The notes under the pieces were generated by a model. The model was not told the origin of the DNA and did no database searches. It worked only from the letters and a program-made list of their open reading frames with translations. From assembly GCA_946183415.1 (NCBI GenBank), contig CAMHAM010000003.1, forward strand, positions 84,581-148,580: a stretch of DNA of 64,000 nucleotides, in the 5' to 3' direction. Shown here piece after piece: positions 45,266 through 54,655 of the stretch. This stretch comes from an uncultured Prevotella sp. (GTDB lineage: Bacteria; Bacteroidota; Bacteroidia; Bacteroidales; Bacteroidaceae). The translations under genes were made by a program, and so were the position numbers. The stretch's first letter is position 1. Each line of letters starts with the position of its first letter.

Positions 45266-46864
45266 ATGACCGACTTTCTGATCTACGACGCCAAGGTGGC
45301 TGTGCTCATCGCGATATTCTATATGTTCTATCGCCTGATGCTGGCCCGTGAGACCTTCCACAGAGTGAATCGTCTGACGCTGCTCCTCACGGCTGCAGCC
45401 TCGTTCGTGCTGCCGCTGTTCGTTATTACACTGCACGAGACGGTGACGGTGGAGGCAGTGCCGAAGGTTTTGGTGGGCGATGTCCAGATGGAGATAGCCA
45501 CCGACCCAGAGCCTCAGTTGTGGCAGATCCTGCTACCTACCTTGTTTATAATAGGTGTAGTAGTGACGTTGGGCCACACCCTGACGTCGATGTTCAGAAT
45601 CCTCATGCTGATTAAGCGAAGCGAGAAGCATCCCCAACCTGATGGTATTACGATCTGCGTGACCGGTAACGATCAGATACAGCCCTTCAGCTGGATGCAC
45701 TATATCGTGATGAACCGTCGTGACTACGAAGACGGCAATCCTGCGATTCTCGCTCATGAACGGGGACATATCCGTCTCAGGCACTCCTGGGACCTACTCC
45801 TCGTTGATACCCTCACCGCCCTCCAGTGGTTCAACCCCGCCATGTGGATGCTGCGCCAGGATCTGCGCGCCATTCACGAGTACGAGGCCGACGGTGCAGT
45901 ACTCTCTCAAGGGATTAACGCGCGTCAATATCAATATCTGTTAATCTCCAAGGCCGTAGGCATCGGCGGGTACTCCCTTGCCAACGGCATCAGTCACAGT
46001 ACCCTCAAAAACAGAATCAATATGATGTTACATAAGAAATCAGAGCGCAGAAGTTTGCTGAAACTCTTTGCCCTCCTGCCCATCGTGGGCATTGCACTGG
46101 CTGTCAATGCAGAGAAAGTGATAGATGTCCGATATGACGAACCACAGGAACAAAAGGCAAAAAATGTGGTTTATGGGACATGGACACCCCTGTCAGAAAC
46201 GAATTCTGAAACACGCGATACTGTTAAAATCAAGTTGTCATACGACACAATTCCTGGTAAAACCTATACCGCTGTGATGACATACGAACCTGTTCAAGGT
46301 GATGTGTTTGATGTCGTGGAGGAGATGCCTCAGTATCCCGGCGGTCCTCAGGCACTCTTTAAGTTCCTCAGCGAAAACGTCCGGTATCCTGCAGAAGCCG
46401 AGAAGGCTGGCATCCAAGGGCGTGTCATCGCGACATTCGTTGTCGAGAAGGATGGCAGTATCTCGCAGCCCACAGTGGTGAAGTCAGTCAATCCCCTGCT
46501 CGATGCCGAGGCCATTCGTGTCATCAGCGCTATGCCGAATTGGATACCAGGCAAGCAGAATGGTAAAGTTGTCCGCGTTAAGTACACCGTTCCCTTGAGC
46601 TTCAACCTCGATGGTGGGGGAGAGGAGATAGACCATCTATGCAGAGAGGACGGTACGATTGTCGAGATTGATATAGAGAAAGGCGATACCGCAATTGTAA
46701 AACCTCTTTTCATCGTCGACGGTAAGGTCATGGATGGCAGGAAGGTGTATTCGATTAATCCTAAGACCATCGAGCGCTATTATATGCAGAATGGCCAGGA
46801 AGCTATCGAAAAGTATGGTGATAAGGCTAAAGACGGTGTGGTTCTCATCACTCTCAAGAAGTGA
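45266..46864 (+). CDS. M56 (BlaR1-like) peptidase with TonB-like C-terminal domain
   Basis: AILAHERGHIRLRHSWDLLLVD; EEMPQYPGGPQALFKFLSENVRYPAEAEKAGIQGRVIATFVVEKDGSI. Confidence 0.93.
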   Translation: MTDFLIYDAKVAVLIAIFYMFYRLMLARETFHRVNRLTLLLTAAASFVLPLFVITLHETVTVEAVPKVLVGDVQMEIATDPEPQLWQILLPTLFIIGVVVTLGHTLTSMFRILMLIKRSEKHPQPDGITICVTGNDQIQPFSWMHYIVMNRRDYEDGNPAILAHERGHIRLRHSWDLLLVDTLTALQWFNPAMWMLRQDLRAIHEYEADGAVLSQGINARQYQYLLISKAVGIGGYSLANGISHSTLKNRINMMLHKKSERRSLLKLFALLPIVGIALAVNAEKVIDVRYDEPQEQKAKNVVYGTWTPLSETNSETRDTVKIKLSYDTIPGKTYTAVMTYEPVQGDVFDVVEEMPQYPGGPQALFKFLSENVRYPAEAEKAGIQGRVIATFVVEKDGSISQPTVVKSVNPLLDAEAIRVISAMPNWIPGKQNGKVVRVKYTVPLSFNLDGGGEEIDHLCREDGTIVEIDIEKGDTAIVKPLFIVDGKVMDGRKVYSINPKTIERYYMQNGQEAIEKYGDKAKDGVVLITLKK

Positions 46865-46870
46865 TTAATC

Positions 46871-48013
46871 ATGAAAAGTCTATTCTCAATGATTACCCTC
46901 GTCCTGCTGGCGGTCTCTCCCGCCCAGGGCGAGGACACTGATTCCCTGCAACTGTTTCTGCAACAGGGAGATAGCTGCATGCTGCAATATAACACCTTCG
47001 AGGCGCTGCACTACTATCAAAGAGCTTTCAATTATGCAGAGGCTCAGAATGTGGTTCAATTCTCGATGGAGGATGCTGATGTTCTTAGCAAGTACATACC
47101 TGAGGACAGGATTCCCCGTGAGGTCCGACTGAAACTGGCTGACTGCCATTATAAGCGCGCCAACTATCGCCAGACCGCCGAACTGCTGAAGAATATGCCT
47201 GAGGACTCGCTCTCGCACGATGCCTTCCGACAGTTGGCGCTGAGCTATCAGAAGCAGGGCGATACCGACTCTTACATCTACTGGGCAGGCCAGTTGCTCG
47301 GGCGTTTCCCGATGGATGGTGAGATTGTGGCAGGACTTACCCTCGCTTATGCGAAAAACAATCAGCCGCAAAACGGCATCATCTGCGGCTTGAAATACTG
47401 TCAGAGAGACTCCACGAACATCCTGGTGAACAGGGCGCTGGCTGATGCATGGTTCATGAATCGCGACTTCACCGCAGCTGGGAAGCTATACGAACGTTTG
47501 TTGGAGCAGGGGGATTCCACTTTCAACACACTCTATTCAGCAGGCATGTGCTGTTCACAGATTGAGGACCTGGAGCGCGCCTATCATTATCTGAAGCTGG
47601 CTTTCCTCATCAGTGGCATGCAGCATGCAGGCTGTGCCTATCGCTTAGGAGTGGTGTGTGTCGATACCAAGCGCTATCCGGAGGGACTTGGCTACCTCGA
47701 CCTTGCCACCCAGATGATGCAGCCAGATACCACCATCATGAAAGCCATCACGCTCGCCAAGGGCGAAGGCTACTATCTGTCACAGCATTACGAAGAGGCC
47801 GTCAGAGCGTGGAAGGAACATCTCAACTATAATCCCTCGTCAGTCGCCACCTATTATAATATAGCCAACGCCTACTACTATCTGCTGAAGGATGAAAAGC
47901 AGGGGTTTGCCTACTATCAGCAGTTCCTTGATAAAGCCCTTGAGATAGAGAACCCCACCCCACAGCTGCTTGAAATGATCGAGAATGCCAGAAAATTGTG
48001 TCTCACACAATAA
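46871..48013 (+). CDS. Secreted TPR-repeat protein
   Basis: Signal peptide, helical repeats of TPR character throughout. Confidence 0.75.
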   Translation: MKSLFSMITLVLLAVSPAQGEDTDSLQLFLQQGDSCMLQYNTFEALHYYQRAFNYAEAQNVVQFSMEDADVLSKYIPEDRIPREVRLKLADCHYKRANYRQTAELLKNMPEDSLSHDAFRQLALSYQKQGDTDSYIYWAGQLLGRFPMDGEIVAGLTLAYAKNNQPQNGIICGLKYCQRDSTNILVNRALADAWFMNRDFTAAGKLYERLLEQGDSTFNTLYSAGMCCSQIEDLERAYHYLKLAFLISGMQHAGCAYRLGVVCVDTKRYPEGLGYLDLATQMMQPDTTIMKAITLAKGEGYYLSQHYEEAVRAWKEHLNYNPSSVATYYNIANAYYYLLKDEKQGFAYYQQFLDKALEIENPTPQLLEMIENARKLCLTQ

Positions 48014-48015
48014 AA

Positions 48016-48086
48016 GCAAATAACATGGGGACGGTTCTTTTGTTATCCTAATGCGCTAACAAAAGAACCGTCCCCGCGTTATTTGC
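48016..48086. repeat. REP-like long hairpin (9 + 19 bp stem)
   Basis: GCAAATAAC-at-GGGGACGGTTCTTTTGTTA-n11-TAACAAAAGAACCGTCCCC-gc-GTTATTTGC. Confidence 0.92.
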
Positions 48087-48239
48087 AAGGACATTATTCA
48101 TCTAATAATTTATAAAAGGTAAGGGCGAAACGAACATTTTTTACCAAAAAGTCGTATATTTGCAGTCGATAATAGGAAACAATATGCCAATACACACAAG
48201 GAATTTAACCCTTTGTGTGCTTGAAACTGAAAGATAAGT

Positions 48240-48959
48240 ATGAAACAGCAATATGCAGTCATTGTGCTCTTTGCGCTGATAGCAGTATCAAGTCTGACGA
48301 GCCTTGACAGTTATCGCTCTACAAGCCAGCGAGTAAACGAGGATATGGACAGGGCACTGGCTATCACGATGCAGGAGCAGCAGAGTGATGTCATCAGTCA
48401 GGACACCATCCGCACGTTTAACAGCCACTTGCAGATAGCAGCATTGCGAGGCAAGGCTACGCTGGCGGTGGATACTCGCAATAGGCAGTTCAAGGCGTAT
48501 GCCCATTGCTCAGAGGCTACTATCTTCAGTCTTTCTGACCAGCGGCCAGCCGCTTTGCTGTGGGTGCTGACAGGATGCTGGGCGATGTTTGTATGGTATC
48601 GCAGAGCCGAGAATCGCGGGGACAGGTTACTTGATTCTGGCCAGAATCATGAACCTGTCCCCGCGATTCCTGGCTTTGGCGGCCTGACCTATTCAGAAGC
48701 CGATGGCCACTTCTATGCTGCCGACGGCAACGAGGTGCTGTTGACTCCCATGCAGCACCAGCTGATGGAGATGTTCTTCTATTCGCCCTCACACAGCTTG
48801 TCAAAGACGGAGATCTGTGACGCTCTGTGGCCCAAGAAACCCGATGCCAGCGATACGCTCTACACACTGATCCGCAGGCTGAAACCCGTCATAGAGCAGC
48901 ATTCCAACCTCAAAATCGAGTCAGACCGCAGTAAGGCTTATCGGTTGACCATCAAGTAG
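48240..48959 (+). CDS. Membrane protein with cytoplasmic OmpR-type winged helix
   Basis: N-terminal TM, second TM ALLWVLTGCWAMFVWY, C-terminal LLTPMQHQLMEMFFYSPSHSLSKTEICDALWPKKPDASDTLYTLIRRLKPVIE. Confidence 0.78.
   Translation: MKQQYAVIVLFALIAVSSLTSLDSYRSTSQRVNEDMDRALAITMQEQQSDVISQDTIRTFNSHLQIAALRGKATLAVDTRNRQFKAYAHCSEATIFSLSDQRPAALLWVLTGCWAMFVWYRRAENRGDRLLDSGQNHEPVPAIPGFGGLTYSEADGHFYAADGNEVLLTPMQHQLMEMFFYSPSHSLSKTEICDALWPKKPDASDTLYTLIRRLKPVIEQHSNLKIESDRSKAYRLTIK
48611..48669. repeat. REP-like hairpin inside the preceding CDS, in frame
   Basis: GAATCGCGGGGACAGGTT-act-TGATTCTGGCCAGAATCA-tg-AACCTGTCCCCGCGATTC. Confidence 0.92.
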
Positions 48960-49141
48960 ATAGATGTCTGACACGGAGCCTGACAATGAAATGTCAGACA
49001 AATGTCAGACTTCTTTTTCGGCATTATTAGAATCTCTTCATACCTTTGCGGTTGAAACCGCGAAGATGCTTGTGCTCGGCAAATGAAAACATGTTTTCTT
49101 TGCTCTCGCTTACTCGCATCATTGCAAACAAAACGCAAGTT

Positions 49142-49729
49142 ATGAAGAGATTTATGCAAATGATTGTAGCCATTATCCTCGCAGCAGCAAGCATCGACTG
49201 GATAGATGCCTGCTCAGTGGTAAGGACAGATATAGAAATGTTCAAACGGAACCTGACTTACGCCGATATGTATGAGTACAAGGATTCAACTTATGATTTC
49301 GTCATCCGCTATCCTTCTTTTTTTAGCGAGCAGTCTAACGATGCAGGTCATGTCCGTTTCTGTTATAGCAACCAATGGGCAACGGTGGTGCTCGAAGGCT
49401 ACACGTTGCTGCATCAGGGAAAGAGCATCAGGGAGGCAAGCGACTCTTTGGCACAACTCCTTCATTCTACTATGCAGAAGCTGGGCGATAATTACTTCAT
49501 CCTCTCTGGGCCACAATACGAAGGTGGGAGTATTATCGGAGGTTATAGCTATTACTCCAAGTTCGTCCGTAATGGCAAGTTCTGGTTTGTCTATACGATG
49601 GTCTATCCAGACAGATACCACGATGTGCTCACCCGTCTGTTCAAAGAGATAGACGACTGGCAGATATGGGAACGTCCGCGCCTGCAAATGATACAAGGAG
49701 AGGACCAAACACCCAGAGACAGCTTCTGA
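49142..49729 (+). CDS. Hypothetical secreted protein
   Basis: MKRFMQMIVAIILAAASIDWIDAC signal-like N-terminus, uninterrupted ORF. Confidence 0.6.
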   Translation: MKRFMQMIVAIILAAASIDWIDACSVVRTDIEMFKRNLTYADMYEYKDSTYDFVIRYPSFFSEQSNDAGHVRFCYSNQWATVVLEGYTLLHQGKSIREASDSLAQLLHSTMQKLGDNYFILSGPQYEGGSIIGGYSYYSKFVRNGKFWFVYTMVYPDRYHDVLTRLFKEIDDWQIWERPRLQMIQGEDQTPRDSF

Positions 49730-49824
49730 GCAATAAGGTTGAAGAGATTTCAGTGTTAAGTAATGCTAAATGAAGTTTGGTTTTGATAGGTTGATGTGTC
49801 TAATAAATGTATAGCAAGACAGGC

Positions 49825-50319
49825 ATGGATAGAAATGCATTTGAACAACAGGCCCGCTCGTGGCGGAAAAAGGCTCTACAGGTGAGCAGGAGCTGCGGAG
49901 CGGGCAAAGACGAAGCAGAGGACATCGCGCAGGACGTGATGCTCCGCCTCTGGCAGATGCATGACGAGCTGGACCGCTACGAAAAGCCCGAGGCACTGGT
50001 AACACTGATGACTCGCCACCTGCTGCGGAACCACCAGCGGCGACGAAAGCCGGAACAGTTTGACGAGGCAATGGTGGTCAGTCTGAGCAACAGCCCGCAC
50101 GACCTGCTGGAGATGAAAGAAGACGATGCCTGGCTCGACAAACGACTGCGACAACTGCCCACGACACAGCGCACCTTATTATATATGCGAGAGGTGGAGC
50201 GGCGAAGCCATGAAGAGATAGCCCGACTGTTAGGCATCGAGACGACATCAGTCAGTACGCTGCTGGCAAGGGCAAGACGAACACTATTAGAAGAAATCAG
50301 ACAACGGAATAAACGATGA
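49825..50319 (+). CDS. ECF-type RNA polymerase sigma factor
   Basis: DEAEDIAQDVMLRLWQ, LPTTQRTLLYMREVERRSHEEIARLLGIETTSVSTLLARARRTLLEEI. Confidence 0.92.
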   Translation: MDRNAFEQQARSWRKKALQVSRSCGAGKDEAEDIAQDVMLRLWQMHDELDRYEKPEALVTLMTRHLLRNHQRRRKPEQFDEAMVVSLSNSPHDLLEMKEDDAWLDKRLRQLPTTQRTLLYMREVERRSHEEIARLLGIETTSVSTLLARARRTLLEEIRQRNKR

Positions 50320-50942
50320 GACAGTACACGAAAGCATTCATACAGTCGTTGCTCGACAAATATATGGAGGGCACGACGACATTGGAGGAGGAAGACATCC
50401 TTCACCAATACTTCACCCGCAGCGATGTGCCTGCGGAGTGGGAGGACTATCGCATGCTGTTTGCCGAGATAGACAGCATGAGGCCAGCGGAAAAGCCTTC
50501 ACACCAATGGTGGCCTTGGAGTATGGCAGCGGCAGTAGTGGCGGCTCTGGTGGTGTTCACCATAACACAAAGGCCACAGGAGAATCAGCCAAAATCAGAC
50601 GTGACAGCCCAAGTGGAAGAAAAGGATAGTGTGACTATTCCGAAAGCAGTAGAGGCACGTCCAGACTCCACACCGCAGCCTAAACATCAACAGCAAGCAC
50701 CAACGAGCACCAAGCGCCGACTGCGCAAGCCCCAGCCCACGATGACCGACTACGACAAGGCCTACGCCCTGATGGCTGAAGCGTCAAAGGAGCAGCAACA
50801 GGCAGAACAGGAGATGAAGCAGGCCCAGCAGGAGATACTGCATGCCCAACTGACAGCTGCTGGCTATGTAGCCATCCAGCAGGAAGACGGAACCATCATT
50901 TATACTAACGAACCAAAAGAATATTTTGCATATGAAGAGTAA
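50316..50942 (+). CDS. Putative anti-sigma-like membrane protein
   Basis: Overlaps the sigma gene; single TM (WPWSMAAAVVAALVVFTI), charged Q/E-rich C-terminus. Confidence 0.6.
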   Translation: MRQYTKAFIQSLLDKYMEGTTTLEEEDILHQYFTRSDVPAEWEDYRMLFAEIDSMRPAEKPSHQWWPWSMAAAVVAALVVFTITQRPQENQPKSDVTAQVEEKDSVTIPKAVEARPDSTPQPKHQQQAPTSTKRRLRKPQPTMTDYDKAYALMAEASKEQQQAEQEMKQAQQEILHAQLTAAGYVAIQQEDGTIIYTNEPKEYFAYEE

Positions 50943-51801
50943 AAGCATTTTTATCGCAGGCTTGCTCATGCTGCTGCCAGCCGTCAGCATGGCACAAGAG
51001 AACATACAAAAGGCGTTCGATGCGCTAAAACAGAGTAAGGACATCAAAGAAGTTTCTGCCAGACATTCCTTGGATAAAGACCCTGATACGGGCATGATGG
51101 AGGGACTGGAGGATACTTACGATTTTATGATTAGAAATTCAAAGGCAAGGCATCTGGTGGATGACATCCGAAAGGCTTTCCAGCAGGATGAGGCGCAAGC
51201 CTATAACGTCAGTTCGGGTACACATGGGAATAGCGAGGATTATATTTCGCTGGCTGTGGGTAACAGTAAAAAGGGGGGAGTGGCCATCGGGCTGATGCAG
51301 GGGTCAAAATGGATCTATGCCTGCTTCCTCGACCCAGAGGACTCTCTGCGTCAGCACCGTTATGCCTACGCTTTGGAGTGGGTGGACGATGGCGATAAGA
51401 TAAGCGGGAGAATCGTCAAGACTTACGCCACCACGCAGAAATTCCGCCAGAGTAGATACCAGTCAAGTACCATCACGGTGAATGGGAAAAACATCAAAAT
51501 GAGCGGTAGTGGATTCTCGTCAGACGGCGGGTTCTCTTGGTCTGGATTTTCGTCAGAGAAGACTTCGGAAGTATGGCTGACGGAGTTTAACACCTATAAG
51601 AATCTGTTCCTGAAGAATCCTGATGGTACGGCGGCCAACAACTATGCCACGCAGATATACAAACTCTGCAAGAATGCCAAGTCGCTTGAAGACGTGGAAA
51701 AGAACATGGTAGCAACAGAGATCAAGAGAATTAAAGCCAACACCAAGGACGAATTCATTCAACAACTGTTCGACATGAGCATCGAACGACTCAAGAAATA
51801 A
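50926..51801 (+). CDS. Hypothetical secreted protein
   Basis: Signal peptide IFIAGLLMLLPAVSMAQ; operon context. Confidence 0.65.
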   Translation: MHMKSKSIFIAGLLMLLPAVSMAQENIQKAFDALKQSKDIKEVSARHSLDKDPDTGMMEGLEDTYDFMIRNSKARHLVDDIRKAFQQDEAQAYNVSSGTHGNSEDYISLAVGNSKKGGVAIGLMQGSKWIYACFLDPEDSLRQHRYAYALEWVDDGDKISGRIVKTYATTQKFRQSRYQSSTITVNGKNIKMSGSGFSSDGGFSWSGFSSEKTSEVWLTEFNTYKNLFLKNPDGTAANNYATQIYKLCKNAKSLEDVEKNMVATEIKRIKANTKDEFIQQLFDMSIERLKK

Positions 51802-51805
51802 CCAC

Positions 51806-54082
51806 ATGACACATATCAGAATCATAGCTCTCTCGCTGCTTCTCGCAGCGGGAGGAGGGATAGCTACGGCCCAAAACCAGAGTGACACCACAAGTGTAAA
51901 AAAAGACTCCATCACCTGGAGCAAGGAACTGGAAGGCGTGGAAATCAAAGCCCAGCGCCAGCTCATCAAGCAGGAGGTAGACCGCATCGGCTACGACGTG
52001 CAGGCGGATGACGAATCGAAGACGCAGACCGTGCTCGACATGCTGCGCAAGGTGCCGATGGTAACGGTAGACGGTCAGGACAACATCCTCGTGAAGGGCA
52101 ACAGCAACTTCAAGATCTATAAGAACGGACACTACGACCCCAATCTGTCGAAGAATGCCAAGGAGGTGCTGAAGGCTATGCCCGCCTCGATGGTAAAGCG
52201 TATAGAGGTGATTACCGACCCTGGTGCCCGTGAGGATGCCGAAGGTGTGGATGCCATCCTGAACATCGTGATGGTGGACGGCTCGAAACTCGACGGATTG
52301 ACGGGTGTGGTATCGGCCACCTACACGTCGCTGAACCACCCCAACCTTTATACCTCGCTGACAGGACAGTTAGGCAAGTTGCTGCTCTCGGTAGATTACG
52401 GCTATGGCGGCATGTCATCCAAAGAGACAGAGAACAGTCAGGACACGGAGCGCACTTTCCTTGCGACTGGCAACCGCCTGTTGTCTCACAGTGACGGCAG
52501 CAATCCTGGCGGCATCCACTATGCCAACCTCAATGCCAGCTACGACCTCGATTCGCTCAACCTGTTGTCTGCTTCCTTCGGCGGCTACTTCTATAAGTTG
52601 AATGTGCAGGGAGACGGCTGGACGAAAATGAGCAACGGACGGAGCAGCGAGAGCTATCAAACTTGTTTGAATGGCCGAGTCGCGACGGACGAAGGCAAAG
52701 CCAACGCGGCAGCACAGCCTCTATACAGCTTCAGCAATCACTACTGGATGCCAGGCTACAGTCACAGTTCGTGGAACGGCAGGCTGGACTATGAGCATCG
52801 GACGCGTCGGAAGGGCGAGCGGCTCACTCTCTCTTATATGCTCGCCCTGACGCGTCAACATACTGACCAGGAGAACACCTACGACGACTTGGTCAGCGTA
52901 CCCTTCGCCTATACCAACAGCCTGCAGACCGAGCGCGAACGCTTCACGGAGCATACCCTGCAGGCTGACTGGCTCCGCCCGTTGGGCAAAGGCCATCAGA
53001 TAGAAATAGGAGCGAAATACATAGATCGCAACAACAACAGCCACAACACGCAAGACTTCCGTGGCAGTATGCCTACTACCGACAACCGTTTCGAGCATGC
53101 CACGCGAGTCCTCGCCGGATATGCCGACTATATCTACAATGCCGAAAAGTGGTCTGCCCGTGCGGGTCTGCGCTACGAATACAGCTACATGCGAGGCAGT
53201 TATCCCGATGGTAGTCATGCGGCCTTTAGTCATCGGCTGAACGACTGGGTGCCTCAGGCGAGCCTGAAGTATCAGCTGACGCCATCGCAGTCGCTGAAGT
53301 TGAACTATACCACGAGCATCAACCGTCCTGGCATCTCTTATCTCAACCCCGCCGTCTCGACCTCGCCCAATGTGGTACAGCACGGCAATCCGCTCTTGGT
53401 GAGTTCCCATTCGCAGAGCCTCTCGCTCATCTACATGTATATAGGCCGTCGGCTCACGCTGCAGCTGGCTCCCAGCTATCGGTTCAGCAATGGCGGCATT
53501 GCCTCCGTCCAGACAGCTCAGGGCGATGTGCGCTATCTGACCTACGACAACGTCCAGCGCTATCGCCGCTTCTCGTTCGAGCAGTATGTGCAATGGAAAC
53601 CGTTCGACGGCACGACATTTGTTGTCAACAACAACCTGCGCTATGAGCATTATGCCAACCCCAACCTTGACTATCGCAACTACGGATGGTCGGACAACTA
53701 CTATGCCAATCTCTCGCAGCAGTTGCCCTGGAAGTTGAAACTCAATCTCGCGGTGTACGGCAAGATGGGCCATAGCCCTTCGAGCATCTACTACGTGCAG
53801 CACTCCTATTACGGTTATTATGCCTCCCTGCAGCGTTCTTTCCTCAAGGGCGACCGTCTGACAGTCCGAATAGGTGCCAACAATCCGTTCAACAACCACA
53901 TGACATCCAGCGCAGAGGCCGTCAATGGCGACTACCGCGACTTTCAGACCTCGTGGAATCACGGCCGCTCGTTCAGCATCTCGCTCTCCTGGCGCTTCGG
54001 CTCACTCAAGGCCAGCGTGAAGAAGACGGAGCACAGCATCGAGAATGATGACGTGGTGGGTGGCATCACGAAGGGACAATGA
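51806..54082 (+). CDS. Outer membrane beta-barrel / TonB-dependent receptor-like protein
   Basis: Plug-like VLDMLRKVPMVTVDGQDNILVKGNSNFKIYKNG..., PGAREDAEGVDAILNIVM, long beta-barrel. Confidence 0.88.
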   Translation: MTHIRIIALSLLLAAGGGIATAQNQSDTTSVKKDSITWSKELEGVEIKAQRQLIKQEVDRIGYDVQADDESKTQTVLDMLRKVPMVTVDGQDNILVKGNSNFKIYKNGHYDPNLSKNAKEVLKAMPASMVKRIEVITDPGAREDAEGVDAILNIVMVDGSKLDGLTGVVSATYTSLNHPNLYTSLTGQLGKLLLSVDYGYGGMSSKETENSQDTERTFLATGNRLLSHSDGSNPGGIHYANLNASYDLDSLNLLSASFGGYFYKLNVQGDGWTKMSNGRSSESYQTCLNGRVATDEGKANAAAQPLYSFSNHYWMPGYSHSSWNGRLDYEHRTRRKGERLTLSYMLALTRQHTDQENTYDDLVSVPFAYTNSLQTERERFTEHTLQADWLRPLGKGHQIEIGAKYIDRNNNSHNTQDFRGSMPTTDNRFEHATRVLAGYADYIYNAEKWSARAGLRYEYSYMRGSYPDGSHAAFSHRLNDWVPQASLKYQLTPSQSLKLNYTTSINRPGISYLNPAVSTSPNVVQHGNPLLVSSHSQSLSLIYMYIGRRLTLQLAPSYRFSNGGIASVQTAQGDVRYLTYDNVQRYRRFSFEQYVQWKPFDGTTFVVNNNLRYEHYANPNLDYRNYGWSDNYYANLSQQLPWKLKLNLAVYGKMGHSPSSIYYVQHSYYGYYASLQRSFLKGDRLTVRIGANNPFNNHMTSSAEAVNGDYRDFQTSWNHGRSFSISLSWRFGSLKASVKKTEHSIENDDVVGGITKGQ

Positions 54083-54140
54083 GATTGTTAAACACCCCCA
54101 GACGGCAACTGAACGACATAAGCGTCAAAGAAAAGCAATA

Positions 54141-54448
54141 GTGACCACATTGGGAATGCTATGGTCCCAGGGTGGGAATGTTTTAGTCCCACGCCGGGAC
54201 TGTCGCAGTCCCACTCTGGGACTGTTGTGTTCCCACCTTGGGACTGATCTTTGCTGCCGAGGTTCGGTCTGTGTGAGATAATGGCAGGTTATCGATCAGT
54301 AAGGCACGAGTATTGAAGAATAATCGGCAGTTATCGCGAGACCTACCGTTCGTTTCCGAAAAAGTGCCTGTATAAAGGGGCTCTGAGCGTTTTCGCCACT
54401 TTCAAGACCTAACTAAGACCTACCATAGAGGTAACATAGACCTACCCA
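54141..54448. repeat. Composite intergenic repeat, copy 2 (inverted relative to copy 1)
   Basis: 22-bp palindrome units at 54141, 54163, 54185, 54207 and 54229; core 54290-54411; 11-bp units from 54405. Confidence 0.88.
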
Positions 54449-54548
54449 CGCCATTTAACTTTTGCAGAAAAACGTGCAAATTTAACAGGGAAAACTTGCA
54501 AACCGCGATTTTATTTTGTATCTTTGCATCTTAGGCATCGGGGAGGGT

Positions 54549-54592
54549 AGGTCTATGGTACCTCTATGTTAGGTCTTAGTGAGGTGTGAGGC
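54549..54592. repeat. Second 11-bp array (aggtctatggt|acctctatgtt|aggtcttagtg)
   Basis: Same units as arrays at 30559 and 54405. Confidence 0.8.
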
Positions 54593-54655
54593 ATCTGCTT
54601 TTAGAACATAATAAACTGAATATAAAGTAATTGCAATTTTGTAACGTTAGGTCTT

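Noticed and set aside
52721-53962. 413-aa minus-strand ORF antisense to the beta-barrel gene
   Set aside because: Antisense shadow of a confident outer membrane protein gene.
54141-54250. Possible CRISPR from evenly spaced GTCCCA palindromes
   Set aside because: Period is only 22 bp, leaving 5-7 bp between palindromes; not repeat-spacer architecture.
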